Assembly (NCBI RefSeq): GCF_001425625.1
Contig: NZ_LMCP01000023.1
Span: 63,428-127,427 of the forward strand
DNA length: 64,000 nucleotides
Reading direction: 5' to 3'
Source of the DNA: Mesorhizobium sp. Root102
Lineage (GTDB): Bacteria > Pseudomonadota > Alphaproteobacteria > Rhizobiales > Rhizobiaceae
Shown here piece by piece: positions 44,668-52,791 of this stretch (within the stretch, counting starts at the first letter, position 1; each line of letters opens with the position of its first letter). Under the pieces are notes generated by a model, which was not told where the DNA came from, ran no database searches, and was given only the letters and a program-made list of their open reading frames with translations. The translations under genes and the position numbers were made by a program.

Positions 44668-46738
44668 TCTTCTTGTCTCCCAGCACCAGCAGTGCGTCGG
44701 CGATCCAGGCGCCCTTGCCTTCCGCGCAGACGATCAGCGGGTTGATGTCGAGTTCCTCGATCTCGCCGGCATTCTTCTGCACGAAGCCGGCAATGCCCGA
44801 TATGGCGTCGATGGCAGCGGCGACATCGGCTTTCGGCCTGCCGCGATAGCCGTCGAGCAGCGGGAACAGTTTCAGGCCGCGCAATGCCGCCTCGATGTCG
44901 TCGCGCGTTGCCGGCAGCATCAGCGTGACGCTGTCGCGCAACAGCTCGACCAGCACGCCGCCAGTCCCCAAGGTCATCACCGCGCCGAACATCGGGTCGC
45001 GGGTGAACCCGACGATCAGTTCGGCGACGCCGTCGCGCACCATGCGCTCGACATAGAGCCCCGTGCCGAGCGGCAACAGGTCATGCGCTGCCGTGCTGAC
45101 GGATTCGGCATCCCTGAGATTGAGCCTGACAGCGCCAACCTCGGATTTGTGGGTGACGCCGAGCGCCTTCAGCGCCACGGGGAAGCCGAGCGCCATCGAC
45201 GAGATCACCGCCTCGACGGCATTGGCGGCGCGTTCGCCTTTCGGCACCGGCAGGCCGGCATCAATGAGGCGCGATTTCGCCTCGGCTTCATCAGGGGTGA
45301 CGTGGTCACCGCCAGGCGCACCGGCAGCCGACGTGTCGATCGGCTGCGCCTGCGGCTCAGCCCAGGCCCACCCGATGAAGGCTGCCGCCCCGGCTGCATC
45401 CATCGCCTCGGAAATTCCGAACAACGGCACCATGCCGCGCGCCATCAGCCCGGCGGTGTATTCCTCGGGCAGGTTTTCCGGCAGCGAGGAGACGATCGCG
45501 CCTTGCGCCTTGTTTGTCTTCAGCGCCGATTCGAAGGCGCGCAGCGTCGCCCACCAGTCGGTGTCCGAGCAGCGGTCCGGGCGCGGGAAATCCAGCACCA
45601 GCATGTTCAAGTCGAAGCCGCCCGACACCATGGCGGTGAAGGTGGCGGTCATCGCCGGCTCGTTGTTCCAGATGAAGGTGTGGTAGTCGAGCGGGTTGGC
45701 GACAGCGACCAGCGGCCCAAGCGTCGATTTGACATGGGCACGGTGCCTGTCAGTCAGCACCGGAAAATTGACCCAGCGGCCTTCGGCACTGTCGGCCATG
45801 ACCGAGGCTTCACCGCCCGAGCAGCTCATCGACGACAGTTTGTAGCCGGGCAAAGGCCCGGTGATGTGCAACAGCTTCAGCGCCTCGATGAAGGCGGGGA
45901 TGGAATCGACGCGCGCAATGCCAAGCCGTCTCAGGAACGCGCCCGAGGCCGCGTCCGAACCGGCCAGCGAGGCGGTGTGCGAGACGGTCGCCTGTCTGGC
46001 CTGTTCGGAACGGCCAACCTTCATGGCGATGATCGGCTTCTTCAGCTCGCGGGCTCGGGCCGCCAGCCGTTCAAAGCCGGCTACCGAATCGAAGGCCTCG
46101 ATGTGCAGGCCGAGCGACGTGACCCGCTCGTCCTCGATCAGGCCGAGCGCCATCTCGGACAGGCCGGTCTGAGCCTGGTTGCCGGCGGTCATCAGAAAGG
46201 CGACCGGCAGACCGCGCTTTTGCATGGTCATGTTGATGGCGATGTTGGAGGACTGGGTGATGATGGCAACGCCCTTGCCGCCCTCGGCCAGTCTTATGCC
46301 ACCATGCTGGTCGGGCCACAGAAGCGCGCCGTCGGCGTAATTGATCAGGCCATAGCAATTCGGCCCGATGATCGGCATCGAGCCAGCTGCCGCGACCAGC
46401 TCGGCCTGCAGCCGCTCGCCGTCGTCGTCATAGGCCTCGGTCTCGAGGAAGCCGGCGGCAAAGCAGACGGTGCCGCCGGCGCCGCGTTCAGCCAGCGCCT
46501 TGACCACTTCGATGGTCAAATGCCGGTTGACGCCGACAAAGGCGGCATCCGGCGCGCCCGGCAGATCGGCGACAGAGCGATAGGCCTTGCGGCCGGCGAC
46601 CTCGCCCTTGGTCGGATGCACCGGCCAGATCTCGCCGGCAAAGCCCATCTTGATCGATTGCGCGACGACGGCTGCAGCCTGCGCCCCGCCGAACACGGCG
46701 ATCGATTTCGGCCGCAGGAGACGCTCAAGTCTATGCAT
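44660..46738 (-). CDS. NDP-forming acyl-CoA synthetase (acetate-CoA ligase family)
   Basis: The 692-residue protein is a fusion of the alpha part (CoA-binding Rossmann domain from residue 1, IAVFGGAQAAAVV, then two succinyl-CoA-synthetase-like domains with SHTASLAGSDAASGAFLRR near 250) and the beta part (ATP-grasp domain from about 450, with ALKALGVTHKSEVGAVRLNL and DINPLIVC). It should activate an organic acid to its CoA thioester with release of nucleoside diphosphate. In this cluster the likely substrate is gamma-butyrobetaine or carnitine, which is inference. It overlaps the CaiD-like gene and begins three bases after the acyl-CoA dehydrogenase stop. Confidence 0.85.
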   Translation of the reverse strand: MHRLERLLRPKSIAVFGGAQAAAVVAQSIKMGFAGEIWPVHPTKGEVAGRKAYRSVADLPGAPDAAFVGVNRHLTIEVVKALAERGAGGTVCFAAGFLETEAYDDDGERLQAELVAAAGSMPIIGPNCYGLINYADGALLWPDQHGGIRLAEGGKGVAIITQSSNIAINMTMQKRGLPVAFLMTAGNQAQTGLSEMALGLIEDERVTSLGLHIEAFDSVAGFERLAARARELKKPIIAMKVGRSEQARQATVSHTASLAGSDAASGAFLRRLGIARVDSIPAFIEALKLLHITGPLPGYKLSSMSCSGGEASVMADSAEGRWVNFPVLTDRHRAHVKSTLGPLVAVANPLDYHTFIWNNEPAMTATFTAMVSGGFDLNMLVLDFPRPDRCSDTDWWATLRAFESALKTNKAQGAIVSSLPENLPEEYTAGLMARGMVPLFGISEAMDAAGAAAFIGWAWAEPQAQPIDTSAAGAPGGDHVTPDEAEAKSRLIDAGLPVPKGERAANAVEAVISSMALGFPVALKALGVTHKSEVGAVRLNLRDAESVSTAAHDLLPLGTGLYVERMVRDGVAELIVGFTRDPMFGAVMTLGTGGVLVELLRDSVTLMLPATRDDIEAALRGLKLFPLLDGYRGRPKADVAAAIDAISGIAGFVQKNAGEIEELDINPLIVCAEGKGAWIADALLVLGDKKNV

Positions 46739-46741
46739 ATG

Positions 46742-47905
46742 TTATGCCCCAAACGGGCGCAGCAGCGCCCTTGAAATGATGTGGCGCTGGATCTCGGACG
46801 TGCCTTCCCAGATGCGCTCGACGCGCGCGTCGCGCCAGATACGCTCCAGCGGCAGGTCGTCCATCAGCCCCATGCCGCCATGGACCTGGATCGCCTCATC
46901 GGCGACGAAAGCGAGCATTTCGCTGGCCTTCAGCTTGGCCATGGCCATGTCCTGGTCGGTGACGGTGCCCTGATCGTACTTCCAGCCGGCTTCGAACACC
47001 ATCAGGTCGGCGGCCTTCAGTTCGGTCGCCATGTCGGCGAGCTTGAACGACACGCCCTGGAACTTGCCGATCTGCTGGCCGAACTGCTGGCGCTGCGCGG
47101 CATATTCCACCGCATGGCCAAGCGCCCGCTCGGCACGGCCGAGACAGGTGGCGCCGACCTGTAGCCGGGTGGCGCCGAGCCATGAATTGGCGACGTCGAA
47201 ACCCTTGTGGACTTCGCCCAGAACCTGACTTGCTGGCAGCCGGCAATCGTCGAATTCAAGGATGGCGTTGGTATAGCCGCGATGCGAGACATTGCGATAG
47301 CCGTCACGCACCGTGAAACCCTTGGTGCCCTTGTCGACGAAGAAGGCGGTGATCTTCTTGCGCTTGCCGCGCGGCGAATCCTCTTCGCCGGAAGCCATGA
47401 ACACGATCGCAAAGTCGGCGAGGTCGGCGTGGGAGATAAAATGCTTGGTGCCGTTCAGCACCCAGTCGTCCACATCCTGTACGGCGGTTGCCTTCATGCC
47501 GCGCAGATCCGAGCCGGCGCCCGGCTCGGTCATCGCCAGGCAGTCCCATTTCTCGCCACGGATGCAGGGGAACAGATATTTCTCGCGCTGCTCCGGCGTG
47601 CCGGCAAGCAGGATGTTGGAGGGGCGCGCCACGCAGGTCCAGTGCAGCGCATAGTTAGCGCGGCCGAGTTCTTTCTCGTAGAGCAGCCAGGTCACCGTAT
47701 CCAGGCCGGCGCCGCCGACGTCGGCCGGCATGTTGGCGGCATAGAGCCCGGCCTCGATCGCCTTGACCTTGATCTCCTCGATCAGCTCGCGGCGCAGCAC
47801 GCCGGTGCGCTCGACCTCGCGCTCATGCGGGTAAAGCTCGTTCTCGACGAACGCACGCGTCGTCTCGACGATGAGCCTCTGCTCCTCCGACAGCCCGAAA
47901 TCCAT
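46742..47905 (-). CDS. caiA: Acyl-CoA dehydrogenase, CaiA-like
   Basis: This 387-residue FAD enzyme introduces an alpha-beta double bond in an acyl-CoA. It has the N-terminal DFGLSEEQRLIVETTRAFVE, the FAD/substrate-binding AMTEPGAGSDLRGMKATA and WVLNGTKHFIS segments, and the C-terminal catalytic glutamate E367 in RIWEGTSEIQRH. It resembles CaiA (crotonobetainyl-CoA reductase) in length and type, which would interconvert gamma-butyrobetainyl-CoA and crotonobetainyl-CoA; E. coli runs it reductively, rhizobia oxidatively. It lies four bases after the carnitine dehydrogenase gene. Confidence 0.85.
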   Translation of the reverse strand: MDFGLSEEQRLIVETTRAFVENELYPHEREVERTGVLRRELIEEIKVKAIEAGLYAANMPADVGGAGLDTVTWLLYEKELGRANYALHWTCVARPSNILLAGTPEQREKYLFPCIRGEKWDCLAMTEPGAGSDLRGMKATAVQDVDDWVLNGTKHFISHADLADFAIVFMASGEEDSPRGKRKKITAFFVDKGTKGFTVRDGYRNVSHRGYTNAILEFDDCRLPASQVLGEVHKGFDVANSWLGATRLQVGATCLGRAERALGHAVEYAAQRQQFGQQIGKFQGVSFKLADMATELKAADLMVFEAGWKYDQGTVTDQDMAMAKLKASEMLAFVADEAIQVHGGMGLMDDLPLERIWRDARVERIWEGTSEIQRHIISRALLRPFGA

Positions 47906-47909
47906 GCCC

Positions 47910-49013
47910 TCAGCCTTTCTTCTTGCCGGTCTTTTTCTTTGGCTTCTCGGCTTTCTTTACCGGCTTCAAGGCCTTGGCCTTCTCGGCGGCCTTGGAGGCC
48001 GTCGGTTTCTTCGCCGCCAGCTTGGCCAGCTGCTTGGTGTAGTCCTTGTGCAAAGCGCCGGCGCCCCAGCCCTTGCCTTTGTTCTGCTTCGACAGCGCGT
48101 CCATGATCGCGACCAGATTGTCGTCGCGGATCTTTTCCAGCTCACGGATCGACAGCCCATGCGCCTGGTCGTCCGACTGCGTGGCGATCAGGTCGACCAG
48201 CTCGTCGTTGAACTCCGGCACGTCCATCAGCTTGGTCCATGGCCATTTCAGGCACGGGCCGAACTGCGCCATGAAGTGGCGCATGCCGGCCTCGCCGCCG
48301 GCGACGCGATAGACCTGGAACATGCCCATCTGCGCCCAGCGCAGGCCAAAGCCATAGCGCATGATGTCGTCGAGTTCCTCGACCGTGCAGATGCCGTCCT
48401 TGATCAGCCACAGCGCCTCGCGCCATGCCGCTTCGAGCAGGCGGTCGCCGACGAAAGCCTCGATCTCCTTGCGGATGACGACCGGCTTCATGCCGATCGA
48501 GGTATACATCTCCTTGGCGACCTCGATCGCCTCGGGGAAGGTCTGTTCGCCGCCGACGATCTCCACCAGCGGCAGGAGATAGACCGGGTTGAACGGGTGG
48601 CCGACGACCAGCCGCTCCGGATGCTTCTTCATCGCCACCTGCATGTCGGTCGGCTTGATGCCGGAGGTCGACGAGCCGACAATCGCGTTGGCCGGCGCAT
48701 GTGCGTCGATCTCTGCCAGCACGCGATGTTTGAGGTCAAGCCGCTCCGGCACGCTTTCCTGGATGAAATCGGCATCGGCCACCGCCTCGGCGATGGTCTT
48801 GGCGAAGGTCAGCTTGCCCTCTTTCGGCAGGCCGCCGGGCACCATCTGCTTGTAGGCGCGGCGCGCGCCCTTCATCACTTCGCCAACCTTGCGCGATGCC
48901 TCGGGATCCGGGTCGAAGATCGACACGTCGATGCCGTTCAGGAGCAGCCGCGCCACCCAGCCGGCACCGATGACGCCACCGCCGATGGCGGCTGCCTTGT
49001 TGATGATGCTCAT
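47910..49013 (-). CDS. lcdH: L-carnitine dehydrogenase (3-hydroxyacyl-CoA dehydrogenase family) with lysine-rich tail
   Basis: This enzyme oxidises L-carnitine to 3-dehydrocarnitine with NAD. The 367-residue protein has the dinucleotide-binding motif GGGVIGAGW at 11-19, the catalytic H139 in VGHPFNP and the substrate region EIVGGEQT near 151-158. After the standard core, residues from about 320 to 367 form an extremely lysine- and alanine-rich tail (ending KPKKKTGKKKG). Such a tail is not part of the family core. S. meliloti LcdH is fused instead to a thioesterase domain, absent here. Overlaps the HD gene by four bases. Confidence 0.88.
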   Translation of the reverse strand: MSIINKAAAIGGGVIGAGWVARLLLNGIDVSIFDPDPEASRKVGEVMKGARRAYKQMVPGGLPKEGKLTFAKTIAEAVADADFIQESVPERLDLKHRVLAEIDAHAPANAIVGSSTSGIKPTDMQVAMKKHPERLVVGHPFNPVYLLPLVEIVGGEQTFPEAIEVAKEMYTSIGMKPVVIRKEIEAFVGDRLLEAAWREALWLIKDGICTVEELDDIMRYGFGLRWAQMGMFQVYRVAGGEAGMRHFMAQFGPCLKWPWTKLMDVPEFNDELVDLIATQSDDQAHGLSIRELEKIRDDNLVAIMDALSKQNKGKGWGAGALHKDYTKQLAKLAAKKPTASKAAEKAKALKPVKKAEKPKKKTGKKKG

Positions 49014-49639
49014 GCGGAGGCTCCGGTTCTTGTCTTGGCTGTTGTTGGATCGGTGAGAGGCACGCGCTCGCCGGCGCGGATCACGGTCGCGTCGTAGGCC
49101 TTGCGGGCTAAGACCTCGAGCACGAAGGGCCGGAAGAATTCGATCGGTAGCGTGTCATAGTCGGGGTCGAAGCTCGACTGGTCCCAGCGTTCGCAAAACT
49201 GGTCGCAATCGTCGAAATAGGCGTGGCCGGCAAAGCGGTCGCGCGCATGGCGGTTGCCGCCGAGATGATGGGCATAATAGAGCCGCTGAAAGTCGCCGTG
49301 CTTTTCCACCACCCAGGTGCATTGTTCGCGCACGAAGGGTTTCAGGATCGATGCGGCATATTCGTCGTGATTGTAGGGCGCATAGATGTCGCCGATATCG
49401 TGCAGCAGCGCACAAGTGATCCAGTCGGTGTCGGCGCCGTCGCGCCAGGCGCGCGTCGCCGCCTGCAGCGAATGGCCGAGCCGGGTGATCTTGTAGCCGG
49501 ACAGGCCCTCGTCGAGCTGCACCAGCGCGTCGAGCAGCCGCTCGCCGGTCCTGGCCGCATAGTCGATCTCATGCGCGGTCAGGAACTCGTAGTCGTCCCG
49601 GTCGCCATCCTTCATCGCGGTGAATTTTACGGTACTCAT
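49010..49639 (-). CDS. HD-domain protein, PhnZ/TmpB-like candidate diiron oxygenase
   Basis: The 209-residue product has an HD domain with candidate metal ligands H56 (in LGHSLQAAT), H80-D81 (in ALLHDIGD), H91, H114 and D146 or D153. The pattern HSLQ followed about 20 residues later by ALLHD resembles, from memory, PhnZ and TmpB, mixed-valent diiron oxygenases that cleave a C-P bond in 2-aminoethylphosphonate or trimethylaminoethylphosphonate derivatives. Phosphohydrolase activity is the alternative. It lies between BKACE and lcdH, overlapping lcdH by four bases, so a role on a trimethylammonium compound is plausible but inferred. Confidence 0.7.
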   Translation of the reverse strand: MSTVKFTAMKDGDRDDYEFLTAHEIDYAARTGERLLDALVQLDEGLSGYKITRLGHSLQAATRAWRDGADTDWITCALLHDIGDIYAPYNHDEYAASILKPFVREQCTWVVEKHGDFQRLYYAHHLGGNRHARDRFAGHAYFDDCDQFCERWDQSSFDPDYDTLPIEFFRPFVLEVLARKAYDATVIRAGERVPLTDPTTAKTRTGASA

Positions 49640-49661
49640 GCCGACCTCCCCAGCGAATAAT

Positions 49662-50579
49662 CTATGCGGCTATCGGCGCCCGCTTGGTCAGATTCAGCTT
49701 CTTGCGCACCTCCTCCGGGCCGATGATCCTGGCGCCCAGATTGGTGACGATGCTGGCGGCACGCTCAACGAGTTGCGCATTGGTCGCCAGCACACCCTTG
49801 TCGAGCCACAGATTGTCTTCCAGCCCGACGCGGACATTGCCGCCGGCCAGCACAGCTGCCGCGGCATAGGCCATCTGGTTGCGGCCGATGGCGAAGGCCG
49901 ACCAGTTCCAGGTCGACGGCACATTGTTGACCATGGCCATGAAGGTGTTCAGGTCGTCAGGCGCGCCCCACGGCACGCCCATGCAAAGCTGCACCAGCGC
50001 ATCGGGGTTGAGCACCTTTTCCTCGACCAACTGCTTGGCGAACCACAGATGGCCGGTGTCGAAAGCCTCGATCTCCGGCTTGACGCCGAGCGCAGTCATC
50101 ATGCCGCCCATGGCGCGCAGCATGCCGGGCGTGTTGGTCATGACATAGTCGGCCTCGGCGAAGTTCATGGTGCCGCAGTCGAGCGTGCAGATTTCTGGCA
50201 GGCACTGGCGCACATGTTCCATGCGGTTGGTGGCGCCGCCCATATCGGTGCCCTTTTCGTTGAGCGGCAGCGGCGCTTCCGGCGAGCCGAACACCATGTC
50301 GCCGCCCATGCCGGCGGTCAGGTTCAGCACCACATCGACATTGGCCTCGCGGACGCGCTCGGTCACTTCGCGGTAGAGATGCACGTCACGCCTGGGCTTG
50401 CCGGTTTCGGGATCACGCACATGGCAATGCACGATCGCAGCGCCCGCCTTGGCCGCATCGATGGCCGAGTCGGCGATCTGCTTGGGCGAGCGCGGCACAT
50501 GCGGGCTGCGGTCCTGCGAGCCGCCGGACCCGGTCACGGCACAGGTAATGAAAACCTCACGGTTCATCGCAAGCGGCAT
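49662..50579 (-). CDS. BKACE (DUF849) beta-keto acid cleavage enzyme, dehydrocarnitine type
   Basis: BKACE enzymes exchange the acetyl-CoA-derived moiety with a beta-keto acid, releasing acetoacetate. The 305-residue TIM-barrel protein has zinc ligands H51 and H53 in AAIVHCHVRDPETG and the later glutamate in VGLEDNLW. Context (carnitine dehydrogenase in the same operon, CdhR-like regulator divergent) points to 3-dehydrocarnitine as substrate, giving betainyl-CoA and acetoacetate; no thioesterase for betainyl-CoA is visible here. ATG 50579 begins MPLAMNREVF; a 30-codon upstream extension runs through a palindromic repeat. It is the first gene of the cluster. Confidence 0.9.
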   Translation of the reverse strand: MPLAMNREVFITCAVTGSGGSQDRSPHVPRSPKQIADSAIDAAKAGAAIVHCHVRDPETGKPRRDVHLYREVTERVREANVDVVLNLTAGMGGDMVFGSPEAPLPLNEKGTDMGGATNRMEHVRQCLPEICTLDCGTMNFAEADYVMTNTPGMLRAMGGMMTALGVKPEIEAFDTGHLWFAKQLVEEKVLNPDALVQLCMGVPWGAPDDLNTFMAMVNNVPSTWNWSAFAIGRNQMAYAAAAVLAGGNVRVGLEDNLWLDKGVLATNAQLVERAASIVTNLGARIIGPEEVRKKLNLTKRAPIAA

Positions 50580-50604
50580 GGAACTCTCCTCCGATAGAAA
50601 CACT

Positions 50605-50652
50605 ATGCATGTCGCCCAAAAGTGGGAACCGGTTTTGGCATAACGACATGCA
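50605..50652. repeat. Palindromic element, family A, between BKACE and the AraC-type regulator
   Basis: ATGCATGTCGCCCAAAAGTG, an ACCGGTTTTGGC core and ACGACATGCA. It occupies about a third of the divergent BKACE/regulator promoter region, which is only about 130 bp long. Confidence 0.85.
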
Positions 50653-50712
50653 CAAAGACCAATCAACAATGCCCGACTTGCCGGAAACTGTTTTGCGTTT
50701 TACGAAGCTTCC

Positions 50713-51693
50713 ATGACGAAAAGCGAAAAACCAACGATCTTTCGTGCCGAGCGCCTGCCGCTCAAGGTGACGCTGCTGGTGTTTTCCGGCTCATCCATCA
50801 TGTGCGTGGCCTCGGCCGTCGATCCGCTGCGCGCCGCCAACCGCATCTCCGGTGAAACCCTGTTCGATTTCCGGCTGGTCTCGGTGACCGGCGAGGCTCC
50901 GGTCACCACATGCGGCCTGCCGGTGGCGGTCAGTGGCCGCTTCGATGCGGCCGAGCCAACCGACGTTCTTGTCGTCGTCGCCGGCTTCGGCACCCAGAAC
51001 TATGCAACCTCGGCTCTGTTGTCGGGCCTGCGTCGCGCGGCGCGGACAGCACGCGCTTGCGGCGGCGTCGAAGCCGGCACCTGGCTGGTGGCGCGTGCCG
51101 GCCTCTTGGAAGGGCGCAGCGCCACCACCCATTGGGAGGACATGGAGGATTTTTCCTCGGCCTTCCCAGGTGTCGATGTCCGCCCGGACCGCTATGTCAT
51201 CGATGGGCCGGTGTTCACGTCGGGTGGCGCGTCGCCGACCTTCGACCTGATGCTGCATCTCATTCGCACGCGGCTCGGCATGGCTGTCGCGCTCGATGTC
51301 GCCAGCGTCTTTATCTACGATCAGGCGCGCGCCGCCACCGACGCGCAGCCGCTGGTCTCGCTCGGCCGGCTCGACGGCTACGACCCGCGCCTTGCGCAAG
51401 CCATCCGGCTGATGGAATCGCATGTCGATCAGCCGCTGACCATAGAGGCGATGGCAAAGCGCGCCGGGGTGACGGCGCGGACACTGGAGAGCATCTTTCG
51501 CAAGTCGATCGGCGAGACGCCGGGCGCCTATTACCTCAGGCTGCGCCTCGGCGCCGCCCGCCGGCTGGTGGTCGATACAAGGGTAGCCATGGCCGATATT
51601 GCCGGGCGGACCGGATTTTCGTCCGCCGCGGCGTTTTCGAGAGCGTTTTCAAGGGCTTTCGGCGAAGCGCCGGTCAGGCTGCGGAGGGGGTAG
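50713..51693 (+). CDS. GlxA/CdhR-type AraC-family regulator
   Basis: The 326-residue protein has a DJ-1/PfpI-like N-terminal domain (ERLPLKVTLLVFSGSSIMCVASAVDPLRAANR and AACGGVEAGTWLVARAG-type nucleophile-elbow region lacking an obvious catalytic cysteine, except C in RACGGVEAG) and a C-terminal AraC DNA-binding domain (MAKRAGVTARTLESIFRKSIGETPGAYYLRLRL). This architecture is that of CdhR and GbdR, which activate carnitine dehydrogenase and betaine genes in Pseudomonas in response to the substrate. Being divergent from the carnitine-type operon supports a CdhR-like activator. Confidence 0.85.
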   Translation: MTKSEKPTIFRAERLPLKVTLLVFSGSSIMCVASAVDPLRAANRISGETLFDFRLVSVTGEAPVTTCGLPVAVSGRFDAAEPTDVLVVVAGFGTQNYATSALLSGLRRAARTARACGGVEAGTWLVARAGLLEGRSATTHWEDMEDFSSAFPGVDVRPDRYVIDGPVFTSGGASPTFDLMLHLIRTRLGMAVALDVASVFIYDQARAATDAQPLVSLGRLDGYDPRLAQAIRLMESHVDQPLTIEAMAKRAGVTARTLESIFRKSIGETPGAYYLRLRLGAARRLVVDTRVAMADIAGRTGFSSAAAFSRAFSRAFGEAPVRLRRG

Positions 51694-51707
51694 GTTTCAA
51701 CGGGCGA

Positions 51708-51911
51708 TCAGGCCGCGTTCTGACGGTCGCCGTCGATCTGCGAGCGCATCTGTCTGGCAAGATGGGTCTCAAAGCGGCTCGCGACGGCGCGATCCCACTC
51801 GTTCGAGATCTTGGCGCCGTCGGTTTTCCTCGGCATCGCCATCAACCGGTCGATGATAGATCCGGCTTCGCCCGGTGAGAGCAGGGCGTCGATTTCACGT
51901 TCGTTCTGCAT
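51708..51911 (-). CDS. Small protein of unknown function
   Basis: The 67-residue product starts MQNEREIDALLSPGEAGSII and is mixed charged with a predicted helix at about 13-30 (GSIIDRLMAMPRK). On the minus strand AAGGAGGCGAACCG precedes ATG 51911, a very good ribosome-binding site, so translation is likely. No family was recognised. It is convergent with the AraC-type regulator gene, 14 bases away, and upstream of it on the minus strand there are 178 bases up to the GNAT gene with no recognisable feature. Confidence 0.6.
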   Translation of the reverse strand: MQNEREIDALLSPGEAGSIIDRLMAMPRKTDGAKISNEWDRAVASRFETHLARQMRSQIDGDRQNAA

Positions 51912-52089
51912 ATCGGTTCGCCTCCTTCTTCCTCTCCCGCCACGAGCCAGTCTTATACGAGATACGTGACGGCTGTTTGAAGGCAAGAGCGAGGTCATTG
52001 AAGGGCGGCAAAGGGCAAAACCGTGTCGTCGGACGCGCCCTCGCGTAAAGTTTGATCCTGCGTCTGGGCAGGTCAGGTCAAGCAGAAAT

Positions 52090-52554
52090 CTACAGCCACT
52101 TTTCGAACAGCACCGTGGTGAAGCCACTGTCCCATTCGTCATCTGGATAGCGGGTTTTCTCGATATAGCCGACCGCCTTGTAGAGTGCTTGCGCAGGCGT
52201 CGGCTTCCAGCCGCGCCTGCGCCGATCCGGCGGCGCCGATCGCCTGTTCGGCATGGGAAAGCAGCTTGCGGCCGACACCTTGCCGTTGACGGGACGCCAT
52301 GACGTGTAGGGCTTCGATGAAGCCGCGCGCCAATGGATCAGGCCGGCGACCGCGCCATCGATCTCGGCAACGGCAAATTCAGGCCAGCTCTGGTCGACAT
52401 AACGCCCGCCAATATCCGTCTTGATATAGCGCTGCGCCGCTGCCTCGGTGATGTTAGGCAGCCAGGTGCCTTCGAATGTTTCCTGCAGGACCCGCTTCAA
52501 AGCCGGGATATCGCTTGCCTGCGCCGGGCGCACGATGGTTCGATCCTCTGCCAT
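52090..52554 (-). pseudogene. GNAT acetyltransferase with two compensating frameshifts
   Basis: The frame from ATG 52554 (MAEDRTIVRPAQASDIPALK) is open for 154 codons and ends ALYKAVGYIEKTRYPDDEWDSG, both clearly GNAT. The middle is not: after HWRA it reads ASSKPYTSW, whereas the neighbouring frame 52139-52333 reads ARGFIEALHVMASRQRQGVGRKLL, holding the acetyl-CoA loop RQGVGRKLL and HAEQAIGAAG. A one-base loss near 52325 and a loss of about eleven bases near 52195 would explain both shifts and restore the frame. The translated protein would therefore lack the cofactor loop. It is either a decayed gene or a sequencing artefact. Confidence 0.75.
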
Positions 52555-52570
52555 TTCCCGTCTCCTGCCA

Positions 52571-52619
52571 ATGCATGTCGCCCAAAAGTGCACAGCGGTT
52601 TTGGGACGACGACATGCAT
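52571..52619. repeat. Palindromic element, family A, upstream of the GNAT gene
   Basis: ATGCATGTCGCCCAAAAGTG, a GCGGTTTTGGG core and ACGACATGCAT; the ATGCATGT/ACATGCAT ends pair exactly. The following 170 bases up to the xylA stop show nothing recognisable. Confidence 0.85.
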
Positions 52620-52791
52620 CAAGGTAAAGGCCGCCGCTTCGCCTTTTCGGCGGTGCGGCACCTTGATCGCGCGCAGGCCGCCAAAGATCCATGCGATCCT
52701 CGGCAGCCTCTCGCGAAATGCGCTGACTAGCAGATGGTGATAACTCCGGCTTTCAGCCAGTGGTAGCGGATGTCGGTCCAGAGATCGGGCT

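Noticed and set aside
44495..46774. 759-residue plus-strand open frame
   Set aside because: Antisense of the acyl-CoA synthetase, which shows clear domains; the frame has a histidine- and glutamine-rich shadow composition.
47871..49097. 408-residue plus-strand open frame
   Set aside because: Antisense of the carnitine dehydrogenase gene with no domain.
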